From the NCBI RefSeq assembly GCF_007004135.1, contig NZ_VJMG01000004.1, positions 62,001 to 126,000 of the forward strand: a stretch of DNA of 64,000 bases. Reading direction: 5' to 3'. The DNA is from Affinirhizobium straminoryzae. Lineage in GTDB: Bacteria > Pseudomonadota > Alphaproteobacteria > Rhizobiales > Rhizobiaceae. A program made the translations under genes and the position numbers. The notes under the pieces are model-generated. The model was given only the letters and a program-made list of their open reading frames with translations, had not been told where the DNA came from and searched no databases. Below, piece by piece: positions 63,143 through 64,000 of the stretch (positions are counted from its first letter, which is position 1; every line of letters starts with the position of its first letter).

Positions 63143-64000
63143 CAGCGGATCAGCCCCATTTCCTTCGGCAGCCAGAGCGTGATCGACGGCACGAAGGTGA
63201 TGAGCAGCAAGGCGACGAAAAGCGGCACAAGCCAGGGCAGGATTGCCATGGTCGTCCGCTCCACCGAAAGCCGCGCCACGCGCGACAACACGAACAGCAC
63301 CATGCCGAGCGGCGGATGCAGCAGCCCGATCATCAGGTTCAGCGTCATGATCAGCCCGAAATGCACGGGATCGATGCCGAATTTCAGCACCAGCGGCAGC
63401 AGGATCGGCACGAGAATGCTGATCGCGGCAATCGTATCGAGGAAGCAGCCGACGAACAGCATCAGGAGGTTCACCAAAAGCAGGAAGACCCATTTGTTGG
63501 TGGTGATGCTGAGGATGGCATCGGACAGCAGCTGCGCCGCCTGACTGACGGTGAGCAGCCAGGCAAAGATGGAGGCGGCCGTCACGATGAACAGGACCGA
63601 GGCCGTCGTCTCGATGGTGTCGAAGGTCGAGCGGGCAAGGCTCGCAAACGTCATGGTCCGGTAGCGGACAAGCCCGAGGAACAGCGACCAGAGCACGGCT
63701 GCGACCGCCGCTTCCGTCGGCGTGAACCAGCCCATGGTCATGCCGCCGATCAGGATCACCGGCGTCATCAGCGCCATCACGGCCGAGAAATCGAAGTGCC
63801 AGTCGAGCGCGAGAAGCGCAAGAAGCGCAAGACCGACCGCGATATTCATCGAAAGCCCTGCCGCCATCAGAAGATAGACGGCGAGCGGAAAGGAGAGGAC
63901 GACCACGACCTCCAGCCCGGCGGACAACAGCCGACGGCGCTCGAAAGGCGCATCCGAGCCCCAGCCGCGACGATAGGCAAACAACACCACCGTCAGCATC
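63142..64000 (-). CDS. TRAP transporter large permease (DctM), C-terminal part
   Basis: The C-terminal 285 residues of a DctM-family protein; the start is beyond the right edge. About eight hydrophobic segments are present, with family sequence MTPVILIGGMTMGWFTPTEAAVAAVLW, FVGCFLDTIAAISILVPILLP and GLIMTLNLMIGLLHPPLGMVLFVL. Sodium-driven uptake of an organic or sugar acid, with DctP and DctQ expected to the right. Its coupling to the hexonate dehydrogenase gene points to an aldonate or uronate substrate. Confidence 0.92.
   Translation of the reverse strand, partial: MLTVVLFAYRRGWGSDAPFERRRLLSAGLEVVVVLSFPLAVYLLMAAGLSMNIAVGLALLALLALDWHFDFSAVMALMTPVILIGGMTMGWFTPTEAAVAAVLWSLFLGLVRYRTMTFASLARSTFDTIETTASVLFIVTAASIFAWLLTVSQAAQLLSDAILSITTNKWVFLLLVNLLMLFVGCFLDTIAAISILVPILLPLVLKFGIDPVHFGLIMTLNLMIGLLHPPLGMVLFVLSRVARLSVERTTMAILPWLVPLFVALLLITFVPSITLWLPKEMGLIR

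Overview
The window is high-GC, densely coded DNA from an alphaproteobacterium, most likely a Rhizobiales member of the Rhizobium/Agrobacterium/Shinella type. The evidence is family content: the glxBCD-glnT cluster, several UgpC-type sugar ABC importers, a DUF1403-scpB pair, a DUF1127 microprotein and many catabolic operons with 4-nt ATGA overlaps. There are no rRNA, tRNA, IS, phage or CRISPR features. The mix of transporters and peripheral catabolism suggests a chromid, megaplasmid or accessory chromosomal arm, but no replication genes are visible to prove it.

Layout. 1-2041: end of a PotABC-type ABC importer (+), convergent with an adenine-deaminase-family amidohydrolase (2138-4009, -) across a perfect 19-bp bidirectional terminator. 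4150-6409 (-): ScpB paralogue, DUF1403 protein and gluconokinase. 6579-14969: a divergent locus for a branched-chain-amino-acid-type (HAAT) importer. One arm is livGFHM plus an aldo/keto reductase-RidA fusion. The other is a GntR regulator, a TIGR04076 protein, a second aldo/keto reductase and the binding protein. 15171-21767: a complete N-type F-ATPase operon atpDCQRBEFAG, preceded by an FNR/FixK-like box. 21780-28568 (-): an arabinose-oligosaccharide module (GH51 arabinofuranosidase, UgpC-type ATPase, binding protein, two permeases) with an ArsR-like regulator upstream.

28748-34786 (-): a seven-gene aromatic operon beginning with a salicylyl-/2-aminobenzoyl-CoA monooxygenase-reductase and continuing with SDR, thioesterase, RidA, cupin, FAH-family and SDR genes. 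35031-40176 (+): glxB-glxC-glxD-glnT and an XRE-cupin regulator, homologous in layout to N-methylglutamate synthase plus gamma-glutamylmethylamide synthetase. 40385-40890 (+): a DUF1127 microprotein gene followed by four hairpins, each displaying CCTCCTCCC in its loop. This matches the CcsR/'cuckoo' sRNA arrangement and is the most striking non-coding element here. 40921-42945 (-): a GGDEF-EAL protein. 43170-50892 (-): a LacI-controlled sugar importer with a GH2 glycosidase. 51479-56867 (+): dppABCDF. 56917-57492 (-): DUF1349. 57554-59416 (+): recQ. 59444-64000 (-): uxuB, uxuA, a zinc alcohol dehydrogenase and the end of a TRAP large permease, enough to take L-gulonate or a similar hexonate to 2-keto-3-deoxygluconate.

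Functionally the region is a scavenging and catabolism island: plant-polysaccharide sugars, sugar acids, peptides, amines and CoA-activated aromatics, each importer travelling with its first enzymes and local regulator. Two elements do not fit that theme and deserve attention: the auxiliary ATPase with its b-delta fusion and putative oxygen control, and the DUF1127/anti-Shine-Dalgarno hairpin array. All identifications come from reading the sequence; no searches were run.
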